From NCBI GenBank assembly GCA_035578155.1, contig JAPWDM010000004.1:57152660-57216659 (forward strand): a DNA stretch of 64,000 nt. The letters are read 5' to 3'. How positions within the stretch are numbered: position 1 is the first letter of the stretch; every line of letters begins with the position of its first letter. This document shows positions 47,171-58,918 of the stretch, one piece after another. Position numbers and translations under genes: made by a program. Below the pieces are notes generated by a model. It was not told where the DNA came from and made no database searches. It was given only the letters and a program-made list of their open reading frames with translations. This DNA is from Brachynemurus nebulosus (Eukaryota > Arthropoda > Insecta > Neuroptera > Myrmeleontidae).

Positions 47171-47632
47171 AATGAAACTTTAAGATCTTTATTATGATAC
47201 TAAAATTAAAGTTGTAAAATCATTGGGGTTTCAACTCCCACCTGCAATCCCTAATTTTATCAGGTATTTTTGATAAAAGAGGAGGCTGTTATGCGTAAAT
47301 AAATGAATTTTTAATTAATATATTTTACACCACACCACTTTATTTCTTTTTGCATAAATACACCCTTTGCTAATATTAACTTTTGCTCATTATTAAATCA
47401 AAAAGTTAAAATTCTTCCCAAGTTAATGTTAGCAATGGGTGTATTTTTACAACTAGAAATAAACTGGTGTGATATAAAATACATTAATTAAAAATTCTTT
47501 TATTTACATATAACAGCCTCCTCTTTTACCAAAAAATATCTGATAAAATTAGGGGTTGAAGTGGGGGATGAAACCCTGATGATTTTAAAACTTTAATTTT
47601 GGCATCATAATAAAGATTTTAAAGTGTAATTT

Positions 47633-47692
<60 letters not shown>

Positions 47693-48130
47693 TCCTTACA
47701 AAGCTCTTATCATTTCCAAGATATTTAAGAAAATTGAAAAAACTCAACTTTTCAGGGGTGAGTTTCATTCCCTTAAAGCGCTTGTAGGCACGAACGAAAT
47801 ATGGCTCGTGATTAGTTTTAGTAAGATCTACAATCCACTAAATTTTCAAAAATTTCTGGGAGATACAGTTGGATACTTTTCCTTGCCAGTTATGGGCTAA
47901 ATGCAACATGCGTTCAAACTGAAAAAAATGTTCCTTTATCCTCCTGGGAGCCACTTGAATAGTAAAATTAACAGGTTTGTATCTTGCAGTTAAAGAGCCA
48001 ATAAATAAAGCGTAGTATCGATCCAAAAGCTGTGAAATTGTTAATTGTATAAAAGTAATTTGTTATCAGACCTCTTGTTAAAACAGTCAAAGAGTATCTG
48101 GACAAGGCTTTAGATATACTCGTATTTTCA
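47170..48130. repeat. Fold-back repeat FB6 with internal (TA)n
   Basis: An inner palindrome (47,180-47,405 against 47,420-47,632) pairs GGAGGCTGTTATGCGTAA with ACATATAACAGCCTCC. It is followed by a (TA)n tract (47,636-47,690) and a segment with GAGTTTCATTCCC and TCTACAATCCAC. The same segments, in the same order, make up the arms of FB7. The (TA)n occupies the place of a short TATATATA in FB7. Confidence 0.8.
47636..47690. repeat. (TA)n microsatellite within FB6
   Basis: About 27 TA units between TTTACAAA and GTTTCC. In FB7 the equivalent position has only 3-5 TA units. Confidence 0.95.
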
Positions 48131-48225
48131 AAAATTACTTTCTCCTCAAGTGGAAGTTATTTCGGATTCCCGAAACCGTCTGGTATTGGCGAAACTTTTT
48201 CCAAATTGTTTATTAAAACACGCGT

Positions 48226-48287
48226 AAAACTTTCAATTTTTCTCAGCTTTTTTCACATTTTTATCAATAACAGTATATTTAAATTTA

Positions 48288-48320
<33 letters not shown>
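48226..48320 (+). repeat. Fragment of CACTAGCGG-family core ending in poly(A)
   Basis: AATTTTTCTCAGCTTTTTTCACATTTTTATC, then AATAACAGTAT, matches the FB5 core (45,112-45,160). It is followed by an A run of about 29 bases. The frames across it are low complexity. Confidence 0.6.
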
Positions 48321-48950
48321 GAAAAATTTTAATTGTAAAATTTTTGAATTTTTGTTTTTGTATGACCTTAGGAAATAGACATACTGCCGGCATTAGCGCC
48401 ACCCAAAGCGTACCACGTGGAGGTTGCGCGGTCAGATTTATGCCTCTTCTCTTTCTCTCTCTGTGTGTGCGTATGTGAATAATTGTTTGTTTAAATTTCC
48501 GTATTTGAGTAACTGTCATTAAAAAAAAAAAAACAAAAAAAAATTTCAAAAATTTTTCAAGAATTTTTTTTTTTGTTTATAAATTTATTTAAGGTGAATC
48601 GATCACTTGAAATTTTCCAAGTTTAGAATTTGAAATTATAGTATATTACCTATAGAGAAAGATATGATGCATTCACTGACACTATTTTGAATAATTTCTT
48701 ACGTGTAGTTTAGAAAAAATAAATTTTCAAAGTTAGAATTTGTAACGTACGAGTAAATGCCAAAGAATGATTAGAGGTGAATCAGTGGTATGTATTTAAG
48801 TAAGTTGTGTCATTAAAAACCAACATTAATATTTAAAAAACTGAAAATTATTTTTTTTTATGTTTTTGAATCATGAAAAAAACTATTTTGTTCAATATTG
48901 GACGTTTAGTTATTGTAATAAATAGAAATACCCCTGTCGCAGCATCTGCA
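48321..48950. other. No gene seen
   Basis: Includes a less AT-rich patch (48,370-48,480, GCCGGCATTAGCGCCACC) with a CT-rich run. Small frames here on both strands have no homology signal that I can see. Confidence 0.35.
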
Positions 48951-48954
48951 TAAC

Positions 48955-50830
48955 ATAGCGAATTTCCAAAGATTTAATGTTGGTTGGGTAGTTTACTTTT
49001 GAGGCCTTTGGGACTCTAGGACCTTAGAGGACATACCCGTTATCCATCTAAAATAGCTTACAAGGAAAAATTTTTGAAACTTTGGTGGATTGTAGATCCT
49101 ATTAAAAGTAATCACAAACAGTATTTCGTTCGTGCCCATAAGCGGTTTAAGGAAGTGAAACTCACCCTTCAAAATTTGATTTTTTTTCAATTTTCTTAAA
49201 TATCTTGGAAATGGTAGGAGCTTTGATAGGGAAACTATATATATTTGTAAAAGGCACTTCAAGGTCTTTATTATGATACCAAAATTAAAGTTATAAAATC
49301 ATGGGGATTTCATCCCCCACCCCCAACCCAAAATTTTATCAGATATTTTTTGGTAAAAGAGGAGGCTGTCATTTGTAATTAAAATAATTTTTAATTAATA
49401 TATTTTACATCACATCAGTTTATTTCTTTCTGGATAAATACACCCTTTGCTAATATTAATTTGGGAAAAATTTTAACTCTGATTTAATAAGTAGCAAAAA
49501 TATGGTCAAACAATCTCGTATTTTAGTATTAAATTATTACAGACTTACGATACACTTTAAAGTACATAATTTGGAAAGAAAAAATATACTGCACCGCCCC
49601 TCCCACCAACATGCTTTACGCATATTTATACAAATCTTATTTACTTATTTATTTATTTTTATTTATCTATATACAATTGTCAGTATTTTAAGATTTGTAA
49701 TCTACACAATAATGATATTGTTCATAAAAATGTTTAAAACAAAAATATTGTCTACCCCAAACACACCTTATAATAACGGGTTTATCAAAGACACTACACT
49801 TTGGAGCTTTGATGGTTTTCTTCTTTGAATTGAAAAACAGGATTTTCAAATCTTTCTGGTCGTTGGTCAATATATCCACTTTTATACCATCCACACTGAA
49901 CAAATTTTGAAAACGAGGCGACGAAAACTAATTGTGATCGACCTAGAGACTGAAGTTTTAGAATATGTTAGGCTGATGTAAACCTATATCATATTCATTT
50001 AAAATTACATTATCTGAAAACACGCTGATGAATTGTTTGAAGAGTCGAAATCCATAGACATCCAGAAATTAAAATATTGACAACTGTATAGATAAATAAA
50101 AATAAATAAATAAATAAATAAGTAAATAAGAATTTGTATAGATATCATTAAAGCATGGGAGCGGGCCGTGGGAGGAATGTCGCAGTGTATTTCTTTTTTC
50201 TAAATTATGCACTTTAAAGAATATCGTAAGTTTGTAACAATTTATTACTAAAATACGAGATTCTTTGAACATATTTTTGCTCATTATTAAATCAAAAAGT
50301 TAAAATTTTTCCCAAATTAATATTAATAAAGGGTGTATTTATGCAAAAAGAAATAAACTGGTGTGATGCAAAATATATTAATTAAAAATTCTTTTAATTA
50401 CACATAACAGCCTCCTCTTTTACAAAAAAATACCTGATAAAATTTTGGGTTGGGGGTGGGGGATGAAACCCCAATGATTTTATAACTTTAATTTTGATAT
50501 CATAATAAAGACCTTGAAGTGCCATTTATATAGTTTCCCTATCAAAGCTCTTCCAAGATATTTAAGAAAATTGAAAAAAAGTAGAATTTTCAGGGGTGAG
50601 TTTCACCCCCTTAAACCGCACAAACGAAATATGGCTTGTGATTACTTTTAATAAGATCTACAATCCACCAAGGTTTCAAAAATTTTTGAGGGATACAGTT
50701 GGATACCTTTCGTTGGTAGCTATAAAAACGAAAAAATTTCAAAATCGTTTGAATAATTTATTTTTAGTTTTAGGAACTTTGAGCTTTCATATAACATAGC
50801 GTATATCCAACTAAAATAGTTTAGTTCTCT
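48955..50830. repeat. Fold-back repeat FB7, arms about 700 bp
   Basis: The left arm (48,955-49,685) and right arm (50,085-50,830) are inverted: CATCTAAAATAG against CAACTAAAATAG at the ends, then TACAATCCACC, AGGTCTTTATTATGATA, GGAGGCTGT, ATACACCCTTT and CGTATTTTAGTA. A non-palindromic core (about 49,690-50,080) contains a minus-strand frame of 71 codons. This is the fullest member of the FB6/FB7 family. Confidence 0.85.
49688..49903 (-). CDS. Small ORF in FB7 core, unrecognised
   Basis: 71 codons starting MFSVDGIKVDILTNDQKDLK, in the only non-palindromic part of FB7. Composition is coding-like (hydrophobic and charged residues alternate, e.g. KDLKILFFNSKKK), with CSVFDKPVIIRCVWG near residue 36-50. 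I do not recognise a family. It could be a remnant of a captured gene or a transposase end, or chance; no neighbouring frame extends it convincingly. Confidence 0.25.
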   Translation of the reverse strand: MFSVDGIKVDILTNDQKDLKILFFNSKKKTIKAPKCSVFDKPVIIRCVWGRQYFCFKHFYEQYHYCVDYKS

Positions 50831-52836
50831 TAACAGTGAAAAATTTATGTATATTTAAATCTAAACCAAATTTGCAGCGATAACTAAAAATTGCATTAAT
50901 TGTTTCAAATTATCCTAAAACAGTAAATACCTTGTTTATTATTGTGTATCCCTTATTATTTAAAATGTTTTTTTTTTTTTTTTTTTAGCATCTATTACGC
51001 TGCTGGAAAAACCTGCAGTTTTTTTTTTTGTGATCTATGAGTTAGTATCTACTAACCCTATTAATATCAAAATTTTAGTTTAGAAATTTAAAAGATCAGA
51101 ATTGAGGGGAGGGGGAGTTAGAGTACGATTATCTGTAGAAAATTTTGAGTTACATCAGTTACAAACAACTGGCTCAAAACTTATAAAAAAAATAATTGGT
51201 GGCTCTTTTACATTATATCTAACACGGTGGCTAAAGGTGGCTCTTTCACATTATATCTAACACGGTACATTACTTAAATTTTTTAGGGTCCCGCCGTCAT
51301 TTTAATCCAAACAATTTTTTCCTAATTGTATTCTACTTGAATTTTAAATACAAATAATTTAAATTAATTTTCCAAACTGATATTTAAAAGTAAATTATCA
51401 AAAAATAATAATAAAATAAATGAAGTTTTTGATAAGTAGAAAAAAAAACATTATAACAGTTAATAATAAACCACTGTTAAATAGATTTTAATTTTAAAAT
51501 AAAAATTACTACTTCAGTAAAATAACACTCAAATAAATTATTAAATATGTAACATTGGTAATAGATTCAGTAGGGCCAGTCATCTATCGTGCCATCTGCC
51601 GTGATATCGGCTTACTTCTCTCTTTTGCTCTGCTGGTAAAGTAGCAACATAGCTGTGGCATTAGTGTGTAGAAATTATTTTTATTTTAAATATTTTATGG
51701 AGCTGGTATTAAATTATGTTATGAAATTTTAATTTCATTAAATCATAGATATGTAGGTATAATTCTAATTCGTAGTAATTCTTGATGTACGTTTGATGTG
51801 ATATCATCACATCTCTGTGGATGTGATATACTTGTCGATGTCATGGGATCGTCTTGTTTTGAATATGAAACTGTGTGTACGTAATAACTGAATATACTTA
51901 AATAAATTACTGTTCTATTATTTAATATTAATAGATTTGAGCGTTACTTTATGGTATTCCATATTTGTAAATAATAAACAAATACTTTACTTTGCAAAAT
52001 ACCATTTTTAATTTTGAAAATATGACAGTATTGTTTCGAACCGTTAGTTCATTTTCAAACAGAAATTCTGTTTCAACTTGAAAAACTAAAAAAAATCATT
52101 ATCAGGCGTCCCAAATTAAAAGTGGTTTATTTTACTTTTGGTCGAAAATGAGTTAACGATTTAAATGGATTCTTCAATTTGCATTGCTTAGCATGTTTAT
52201 TAAAAAGGGTTTTACTTCAAATTATAGTAAAACTCACTGGTAAGTTGTGATAAAACTTTTCTTTTCCATTTTTTTTTTTTTTTTTTTTTTTTTGTTAAAT
52301 AACTCGTTTTATATGAATTAGGCGACTTTTGTTTTAGAACACCTAATATTATTTAATTTAAAACAAAAACAAAATGACGATTTTGACAATCATTTAGTTT
52401 GTGTATAGATACATAGGCACGTTTATACTGGTAAATAATACAAAAGGTTTATTCGATTAAAGAATAATTACAGTCTAATTTATCAAATTTTTTAGTATAA
52501 TGATTCTCTTATTTATTAAACATTATTTCTAGTATTTTATAATCTGTCTGATCAAAGATTTTTGATATACATTCAGGGCAGTGTAAAGACTGTTTTACGC
52601 ATGCCTGTAATTAAACTATATAATACTGGGTATGTTAAACTGATGTTAAACAAGAACAAAAAATCTTTAACCCAAAATTTAGAAAATTATTTTTAATTTT
52701 TCTGGAGAACCAGTTGACAAACAAGTATCGCTTCAAGGATAACAAACTTAGGCGAGCGAATCCGGATTGTAGCTTGCATATCAAATTTCATAAGCAGTAA
52801 ACGTTTCGTTTGAGAGTTATCGTGTACACGCATAGC

Positions 52837-52838
<2 letters not shown>
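50831..52838. other. No gene seen
   Basis: AT-rich. A 32-bp direct duplication GGTGGCTCTTTTACATTATA / GGTGGCTCTTTCACATTATA lies at 51,198-51,265. A poly(T) run lies at 52,269-52,293. Text near 52,745-52,835 (GTTTCGTTTGAGAGTTATCG) resembles dispersed insect repeats but is not assigned. Confidence 0.4.

Positions 52839-52900
<62 letters not shown>
52839..52900. repeat. (TA)n microsatellite
   Basis: About 30 TA units. Confidence 0.95.
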
Positions 52901-52902
<2 letters not shown>

Positions 52903-54454
52903 TTTAGTGAAGTAGATTTTCGGATTCTAGAGGCTCCAAAACAAATTTCTGCCATAGTCCCGGACTTAGGTCTTGCCATAAGAGCTGCTGTAATAGCTGA
53001 ATTTCGATTCTGGAAATTCGCTAAAAAAATTACAAAAGTTTCAAATTTTTATAAACACACCCATAATATATTTGTGTACGTGTTAGTTATTATGTGTTTG
53101 CACATATCAACTACCAGAATCAAACTGATTACTTTTAAAATTATTAAAATTAGAAGATTGAACAATAATCAAATATTAATACTGTTACATGTATCATGAT
53201 ATTTAACTTACTTTTCTACACATAAATTATATTTATTTATAGAAAAAAAATAGACTTAGTAATTCATTTGTCACAAATTTGTTAGTACTGATTGTGCGTG
53301 ATGGTGATGATTACCAAATAAACGAGAACTGCATTTCCAATAGGTGTAACGTATATTGACTTTATAATCAATTATACTTAAATAAAATAAACTTTACACA
53401 TTTCAAAATAACAAAAATGATTGGCAACAAATGAGTTGCCTAGTATCAAAATATACTAATTCCACTTTATAAACATCATGGGAAATCGCAAAAAACCATA
53501 ACTCAGTTCAAAATTAATTTTTCGATTAAAAAGTCATAATTATATTAACTAACAAGGTAAAAAAGATGATTAGTACTATCATCAAAAAACAAAATTATCG
53601 TTTTACCCCTTTTTTAATCAAAATTATTTGGATTTAGTAGGTTTTGATAGTAAAATTTATATAAAGGGCGTTTTAAAACAGAAATTATAAGGGAAATTTA
53701 TTAAAAAGAACTTGATTCAGCAATATTGGATGTATCAGGATTAGACGATACAATTTGTTTTATAATATTGTAAACAATTTTCATTTTGTCACTTAAAACC
53801 AAAGTACTTACTTAGTAATTCATTTACATCTACGATTTCATTATATAAAAAAATTTTAGATAAATACTAAAATACAAATTTTACGTGAAAACATAATTTT
53901 ATACTTCGTACGTCCCGCATGTCAGTGAAAAAATTAAAATTTGAACGGTTAAAATTTAAAATATAGGTTATGTATGAGTATTTAGCAGGATTTGTAAAGT
54001 TTTCAATGTAATTTTAGCAGGATTTGAAAATTGTTATATTTCAGTTGCAGATTTCTTTAGTAAGCAGTTAAAATTACAACAAAAAATGTTAAGGGGCAAA
54101 TGCCTTGTTGCATTTAAAAATTAATGGCCCTAAAAAATCAAAAAATTCGAAAAATGCATTTAGTAGATTTTGATACTAGGCGACACAAATAATTCAATAC
54201 TGAAGATAGTAAAATAACTAAACTGATGAACGTACATGCACTGTTCTTGTTGAATTGACTGATCATCAAAATATATGATTGAGCCGTTTAATGGTTAAAC
54301 GGTGACCGTCTTGTACGATAGCAAGTGCTTGCACACACTCAGGTGCTCAAGGTGCTTGGTCGTCACACCAGCGTAGCTGTATGACTTGTGTGTATAAGTG
54401 GGGTACATTCAGTTAAAAATTCAAATTTAAACTTACACTGATCGATTTACTGTA
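52901..54454. other. No gene seen
   Basis: AT-rich spacer. The plus-strand frame 52,810-53,199 passes through the TA tract; its last 90 codons have no recognisable motif. Confidence 0.4.
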
Positions 54455-55174
54455 ATTAAATACAGTTACTGATAAAAATGTGAAAAAAGTTGAGAAATTT
54501 TTTTTTTATTTTGTTTAAAGATTATGAAAGTTTAAGAGCAATGTAACTCTTTAATTTTTTCAAAAATTCAATCGAGTAAAACAAAAGCACGGCTGGATGG
54601 ATTAAATTGAAACTCTGTGGGGTTTTCGTGGGTATACTGAGCTGTAAAAGTCACACTTAACATTAATGGTTTTCTCGATATTTTTAATTCAGCGCTTGAT
54701 TTTCCAAAAGCCACAAAAAGCCCTTTTTTTCTTGATTTTTCAAATTCATGTAGAGTATGCAAAAAAATTTTTTTTCGAAAAAACAATGGCTAATTCCTTT
54801 ACAGAATTTATTCAAGTTTTTAAAATTCATCTTCAGTTTTCTGAGGGATCATTGGTTGCTGAGAAAAATATAGTCAAAGACGAAATGATCCTTTTCCATT
54901 CAAAGTCCGACCTCTCAGCGAGAAGTGGTCGTATCAAGGTCTAAAAACAGCAAATTAAAGCTGAATGAACAATTATTAATTTCAAATATTATCGAGTGCT
55001 TGTGAGACACTACTACGTATGACAAACTTTTGTTTGCATTTCAACACACGCAGTATTGATATGTTCACTAATCGTTCAACTAAACTGAAACTTTAAGCAC
55101 TCGATTTCTTTGGTATAGTATGACCAAAAACCACATGTAAATTAAAAATCACAAAGTGATTGAAAAAATTATCC

Positions 55175-55245
55175 GGATCGGCCGGGAATCGAACCCAGGA
55201 TCTCCTGGTAACTAGCCAGGCGTGCTGCCTCTACACCAACGATCC
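55175..55245 (-). tRNA. tRNA-Thr-like (anticodon AGT), repeat-embedded copy 1
   Basis: Minus-strand sequence folds as a cloverleaf. Acceptor GGATCG pairs with CGATCC, the anticodon arm is CCTGG-CTAGTTA-CCAGG (AGT), and the T arm is CTGGG-TTCGATT-CCCGG with a perfect B box GGTTCGATTCC. The D arm is weak and position 7 mispairs. It lies inside a repeat unit, so it is most likely a SINE head rather than a working tRNA gene. Confidence 0.6.
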
Positions 55246-55531
55246 CATGCTCGGTAAGCGGCCGAGCTGGACACTCATTCAATCACCTATGTGTACTAGT
55301 ACTCTCTCTGATTCGAGAAGCAGTTACAATTATTAATTTCAAATATTATCGAGTGCTTGTGAGACACTACTACGTATGACAAACTTTTGTTTGCATTTCA
55401 ACACACGCAGTATTGATATGTTCACTAATCGTTCAGCTAAACTGAAACTTTAAGCACTCGATTTCTGTGGTATAGTATGACCAAAAACCACATGTAAATT
55501 AAAAATCACAAAGTGATTGAAAAAATTATCC

Positions 55532-55602
55532 GGATCGGCCGGGAATCGAACCCAAGATCTCCTGGTAACTAGCCAGGCGTGCTGCCTCTACACCAACGAT
55601 CC
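55532..55602 (-). tRNA. tRNA-Thr-like (anticodon AGT), repeat-embedded copy 2
   Basis: Same as copy 1 with one visible change in the variable/T-arm side (CTTGGG in place of CCTGGG, mutating the start of the T stem). Part of the second tandem unit. Confidence 0.58.
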
Positions 55603-55714
55603 CATGCTCGTTAATATTTGAAATTAATAATTGTAACTGTTTCTCGAATCAGAGAGAGTACTAGTACACATAGGTGATTGAATGAGTGTCCGGCTCGGCC
55701 GCTTACTGAGCATG

Positions 55715-55785
55715 GGATCGTTGGTGTAGAGGCAGCACGCCTGGCTAGTTACCAGGAGATCCTGGGTTCGATTCCCGGCCGATCC
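55715..55785 (+). tRNA. tRNA-Thr-like (anticodon AGT), repeat-embedded copy 3
   Basis: Plus-strand copy identical in cloverleaf elements to copy 1. It belongs to the inverted third unit, and with copy 2 it forms a palindrome about a centre near 55,615-55,660. Confidence 0.6.
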
Positions 55786-56128
55786 GGATAATTTTTTCAA
55801 TCACTTTGTGATTTTTAATTTGACTGAATGAACAAGTTATCCGGTCCATATATTGATTAAGTTGGAAAATTGTTTTCCAAGTCCGTGGATCAGGAAAAAT
55901 ACCGAAGTAATTTTGAAAAATTTTTTTCACGGTATTTATTAGGACTGAATGATACATGTTGCTTTGAAAATTTTTTCATCGCAAGATCTCAAAACTAGAG
56001 ACTTCAAGCTTTAAATTGCTTTTCCTACGACTCCGATAGGACCGTTTTTAACAAAGATACAGTCACTCAAAAAATCGCTAAAAATTTGACATTTTTTTTT
56101 TATCCTTTAATTTTTTCCGGTAGTGTAA

Positions 56129-56812
56129 TAAAATTTCAAGTTTACAGTTCCAAGTTCAATCTTATTAAATAAGAAGCAATTGATGATGTAACCGAGGGAG
56201 ACTATCACTCGGTCTCATCACAGAATGTAAAACACGAAAATGATGACCAGTCTGAACCATTACTATACAGATTTCCAATCTTACAGAAACAATGTTATAT
56301 AAAAGGTACCTACACTAGGTCTTAAACTATTTTTTTAATTTAAAAAATTGTAACTTAAAAATTTCCATATTTTGACAACTGTGGTGGAGCTTAAAAATTT
56401 AAGTGAACTGACTTTCTTAAATACAGAGTACTTAAAGTACGATTTCCACGAGATTTTACGATTCATATCTGGTTACGTCAAAAATTCAGTTTGGTAAAGA
56501 TAGTAGACTGCCGATAGTTTGGCGAAGATATACTTGGACTTGGACTTGACTAGAATATTTCTTATAGTAAGACTTGAATTTGGCCAGAATACTTAACTAT
56601 CGACATTCTTAATCAAGTCAAATCAAATTATACTGATATTTCGACTAGGTTTCACTACTTTCTATTTTGTGAATTTCGTTAATTTAATTATAATTATTTT
56701 TTGTTCCTTTCAATATCGGTTTCGTACATTAATATTAATATATGAGTGGTTTTATATTAATCTTTTCTGATTCTGTCAACTTTTATTTTATTAAATATCT
56801 AACAACACTACA
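56129..56812. other. No gene seen
   Basis: AT-rich spacer with no recognisable structure apart from a TGGACTTGGACTTGACT short repeat near 56,534. Confidence 0.4.
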
Positions 56813-56814
56813 CA

Positions 56815-57047
56815 CAGGGCTGGATTTACCTCTGTGGAGGCCCCGGGGCACTTCTAATCTGGTGGCTCTTGAATACTTCACATGTGAATTTTTCAAATTT
56901 TGTCGAAAAGTAGAGTTGGCGAACAAAAAAGAAAAAAAACGAGAAAGCGCTTATCCTTTCTATTCTATTCCTTAATTTTGAAATTTTATCCGATTTTGTG
57001 GGGGCCCCGGGGCAAGTGTCGAAAGTGCCCTTATGTAAATCGGGTTC
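56815..57047. mobile_element. Probable hAT-type MITE, about 233 bp
   Basis: Left CAGGGCTGGATTTAC and right GTAAATCGGGTTCT are roughly inverted, and GGCCCCGGGGCA appears just inside both ends (56,847 and 57,003). No clear target duplication; the right end is decayed. Sequence style matches the MITE at 7,235. Confidence 0.55.
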
Positions 57048-57049
57048 TA

Positions 57050-57844
57050 TAATTATAGTCTATACATGTTAGGGATAGCCTATACGTATTACGTGGAGAT
57101 ATTGTTTTGTTATTTTGTGCACCCATGTTATGTCTACCATGTTCGATGGTGCACAGTAAATTTATAATCTGTAATCGATTTTCGTTACACATTGCAAACG
57201 AAGTCAATCAGACGGAAATAGAGACTTGTACTATTATATTAACTTTATACAATGCTTCGCTTGCGCTTAACTTGTTTTGTATAATATCTGCCACACATAA
57301 CAAGTGTGCTACTCACTCGTTGTGCCGATTGAGCGATGAGATTTATTCTATTGTTCGTTTATACAACGATAGAGCTTTACATACAGCTACTATGTACATA
57401 CTACATATATTATCGTCGTCATCAATTTCAACCAGGGTGTAATGGGAACTATGCATACAACAGTCATGTAAATTTATCCTTTTAACCATAAACTCCATCA
57501 TGATTGTATGCATCCATTGTTTGTATGATATGTACATATAAAGTTATAGACAAAAGTAGTCGGTAATAATATGACTATAGATTAAATATGGCGTAAGTAG
57601 TGGCCTCTGTGACACAGTTAGCCAAATTTTTGTATAGTTTATCCATTGTGTTAATAGATTGACTCCACTCTAATATTAACACTATATGGTCCGCGCATTT
57701 TCAGAGTAAACTTTCTAATGTGCCGGCAATATTTTCTAAAGAATTTAAAAAAAAAATTATATAAATTAATTCACGAAATCATTTAACATCTGTAACTGTA
57801 AATATACACAATTTTAATGAAAATAATAACAGACAAAACATTGA
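57050..57844. other. No gene seen
   Basis: The plus-strand frame 57,107-57,442 (111 codons) is open but has no family motif and no supporting structure. Otherwise AT-rich. Confidence 0.4.
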
Positions 57845-58331
57845 TAATGATAAAAGACGCCATGAGCAGCGAGACGCCAACCAGGAAGTCGAATTTTTCG
57901 CTACATTTTCGGTATTTTCAAGATATCTAAATGTGGTTGAAAGGGTACAGGCGGATTGTCATTTTGGTGTTTTCAAAACTGATGATACGTGTCCGGCTGG
58001 TCGGGGCCTTAAAAAAGAGTTTAAGTTTTTAAGGGCTAAATCTCAGTAAATTTCAATTTTATTTCCATAGTAGTTAGCAGGGAAAAAGCCAATACAATTC
58101 GTACGAGGGCATTGCTACCCATGCTTATTCACCAATAAGCCTTTGTGTTTAATTTTTAAATATTAAAAAGGACCTTCAATAGTGAACTGGAAGGCCTTTA
58201 TGAAGATAATTTTTTCTTTCCAAAAAATTCAAAATTCATATTCTATAAATAAAAACTGACTTTAATAATTTTTTTTTTTAAAATTACATTAAGTATTTAT
58301 GGCATTTATTATAACAGTTAATTCACTTATT

Positions 58332-58458
58332 CAGGGCCGTACCCAGCTTTGGCGAGCCCTGGTAAAGATATCAGGCCGGGCCCCTTCATCAGGTGGGGCT
58401 CGGCCCGGCCCGGGCCCCGGTAAAATTGTCCGGAAAAACCGGTCTGAGTACGGCTCTG
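58332..58458. mobile_element. hAT-type MITE, 127 bp
   Basis: Ends CAGGGCCGTACCCAG and CTGAGTACGGCTCTG are inverted with two mismatches. A perfect 8-bp duplication CACTTATT lies at 58,324-58,331 and 58,459-58,466. The interior is GC-rich (GGGCTCGGCCCGGCCCGGGC), unlike its surroundings. Confidence 0.92.
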
Positions 58459-58918
58459 CACTTATTCCAAAATTTACTATACCTACTTGTTTTAGCATTA
58501 AAATAAATCATTTTAGACACATATAACAATACCATTGAATTTCGGTGTAAAAATGGGAGAAGTGGAGGGCAAGGTAATATGGAATCCCTAAAAGGCACTA
58601 ACTGGATACTAACTCAATACATGTACAAAATTTCAGCCCTTTAGGTTTACTCAGAGAGTTTCTAGGCTTGTTAGAAAAAAAGCAAAATTATCAAGGAAAT
58701 ATTGGCGTAAAAATCGTGGAGTTAAGGGTTAAAATTTAAAACCTCCAAAAAGCAATGACTGGCTATTAACTTAACCTATACACAAAATTTCAGCGCTCTA
58801 GGTTTGAGGAGTTTTTGATCCTGACAAAACTGCTAAAAAACAAGAAAAATAATGTTTTTTTTTGTATAAAAATCGTGGTGGTGAGGGTTAAAAATTGAGA
58901 CCACCAAAAGGCACACCC

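Larger units (their letters stand above)
54973..55823. mobile_element. tRNA-Thr-like composite retroelement, three units, 12-bp target duplication
   Basis: Two direct copies of a 365-bp unit on the minus strand (second one incomplete) are followed by a third partial unit on the plus strand. Each carries a tRNA-Thr-like sequence. CTGAATGAACAA flanks both ends (54,961-54,972; 55,824-55,835). A 12-bp duplication and tRNA-like heads fit SINE-type insertion by LINE machinery; no poly(A) tail is seen. Confidence 0.75.
54455..56128. repeat. Fold-back repeat FB8 (CACTAGCGG family), interrupted
   Basis: The core starts near 54,455 and the right arm ends GATCCTTTAATTTTTTCCGG followed by TAGTGTA. The left arm is missing. 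An 851-bp composite (54,973-55,823) sits in the arm and duplicates CTGAATGAACAA. Without it the arm reads continuously as in FB5. Confidence 0.85.

Noticed and set aside
48253..48549. Frames across the poly(A) run at 48.3 kb
   Set aside because: Homopolymer-driven K or F runs; not coding.
49502..49828. 108-codon plus-strand frame in FB7
   Set aside because: Runs from the palindromic arm into the core and includes a TTTA repeat; no domain features.
55175..55785. Three functional tRNA-Thr genes
   Set aside because: Each lies within a repeated unit inside one insertion with a target duplication; D arm and acceptor pair are imperfect, so SINE-type heads are more likely.
57107..57442. 111-codon plus-strand frame
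   Set aside because: Open but without recognisable domain, splice context or neighbours; length is unexceptional by chance.
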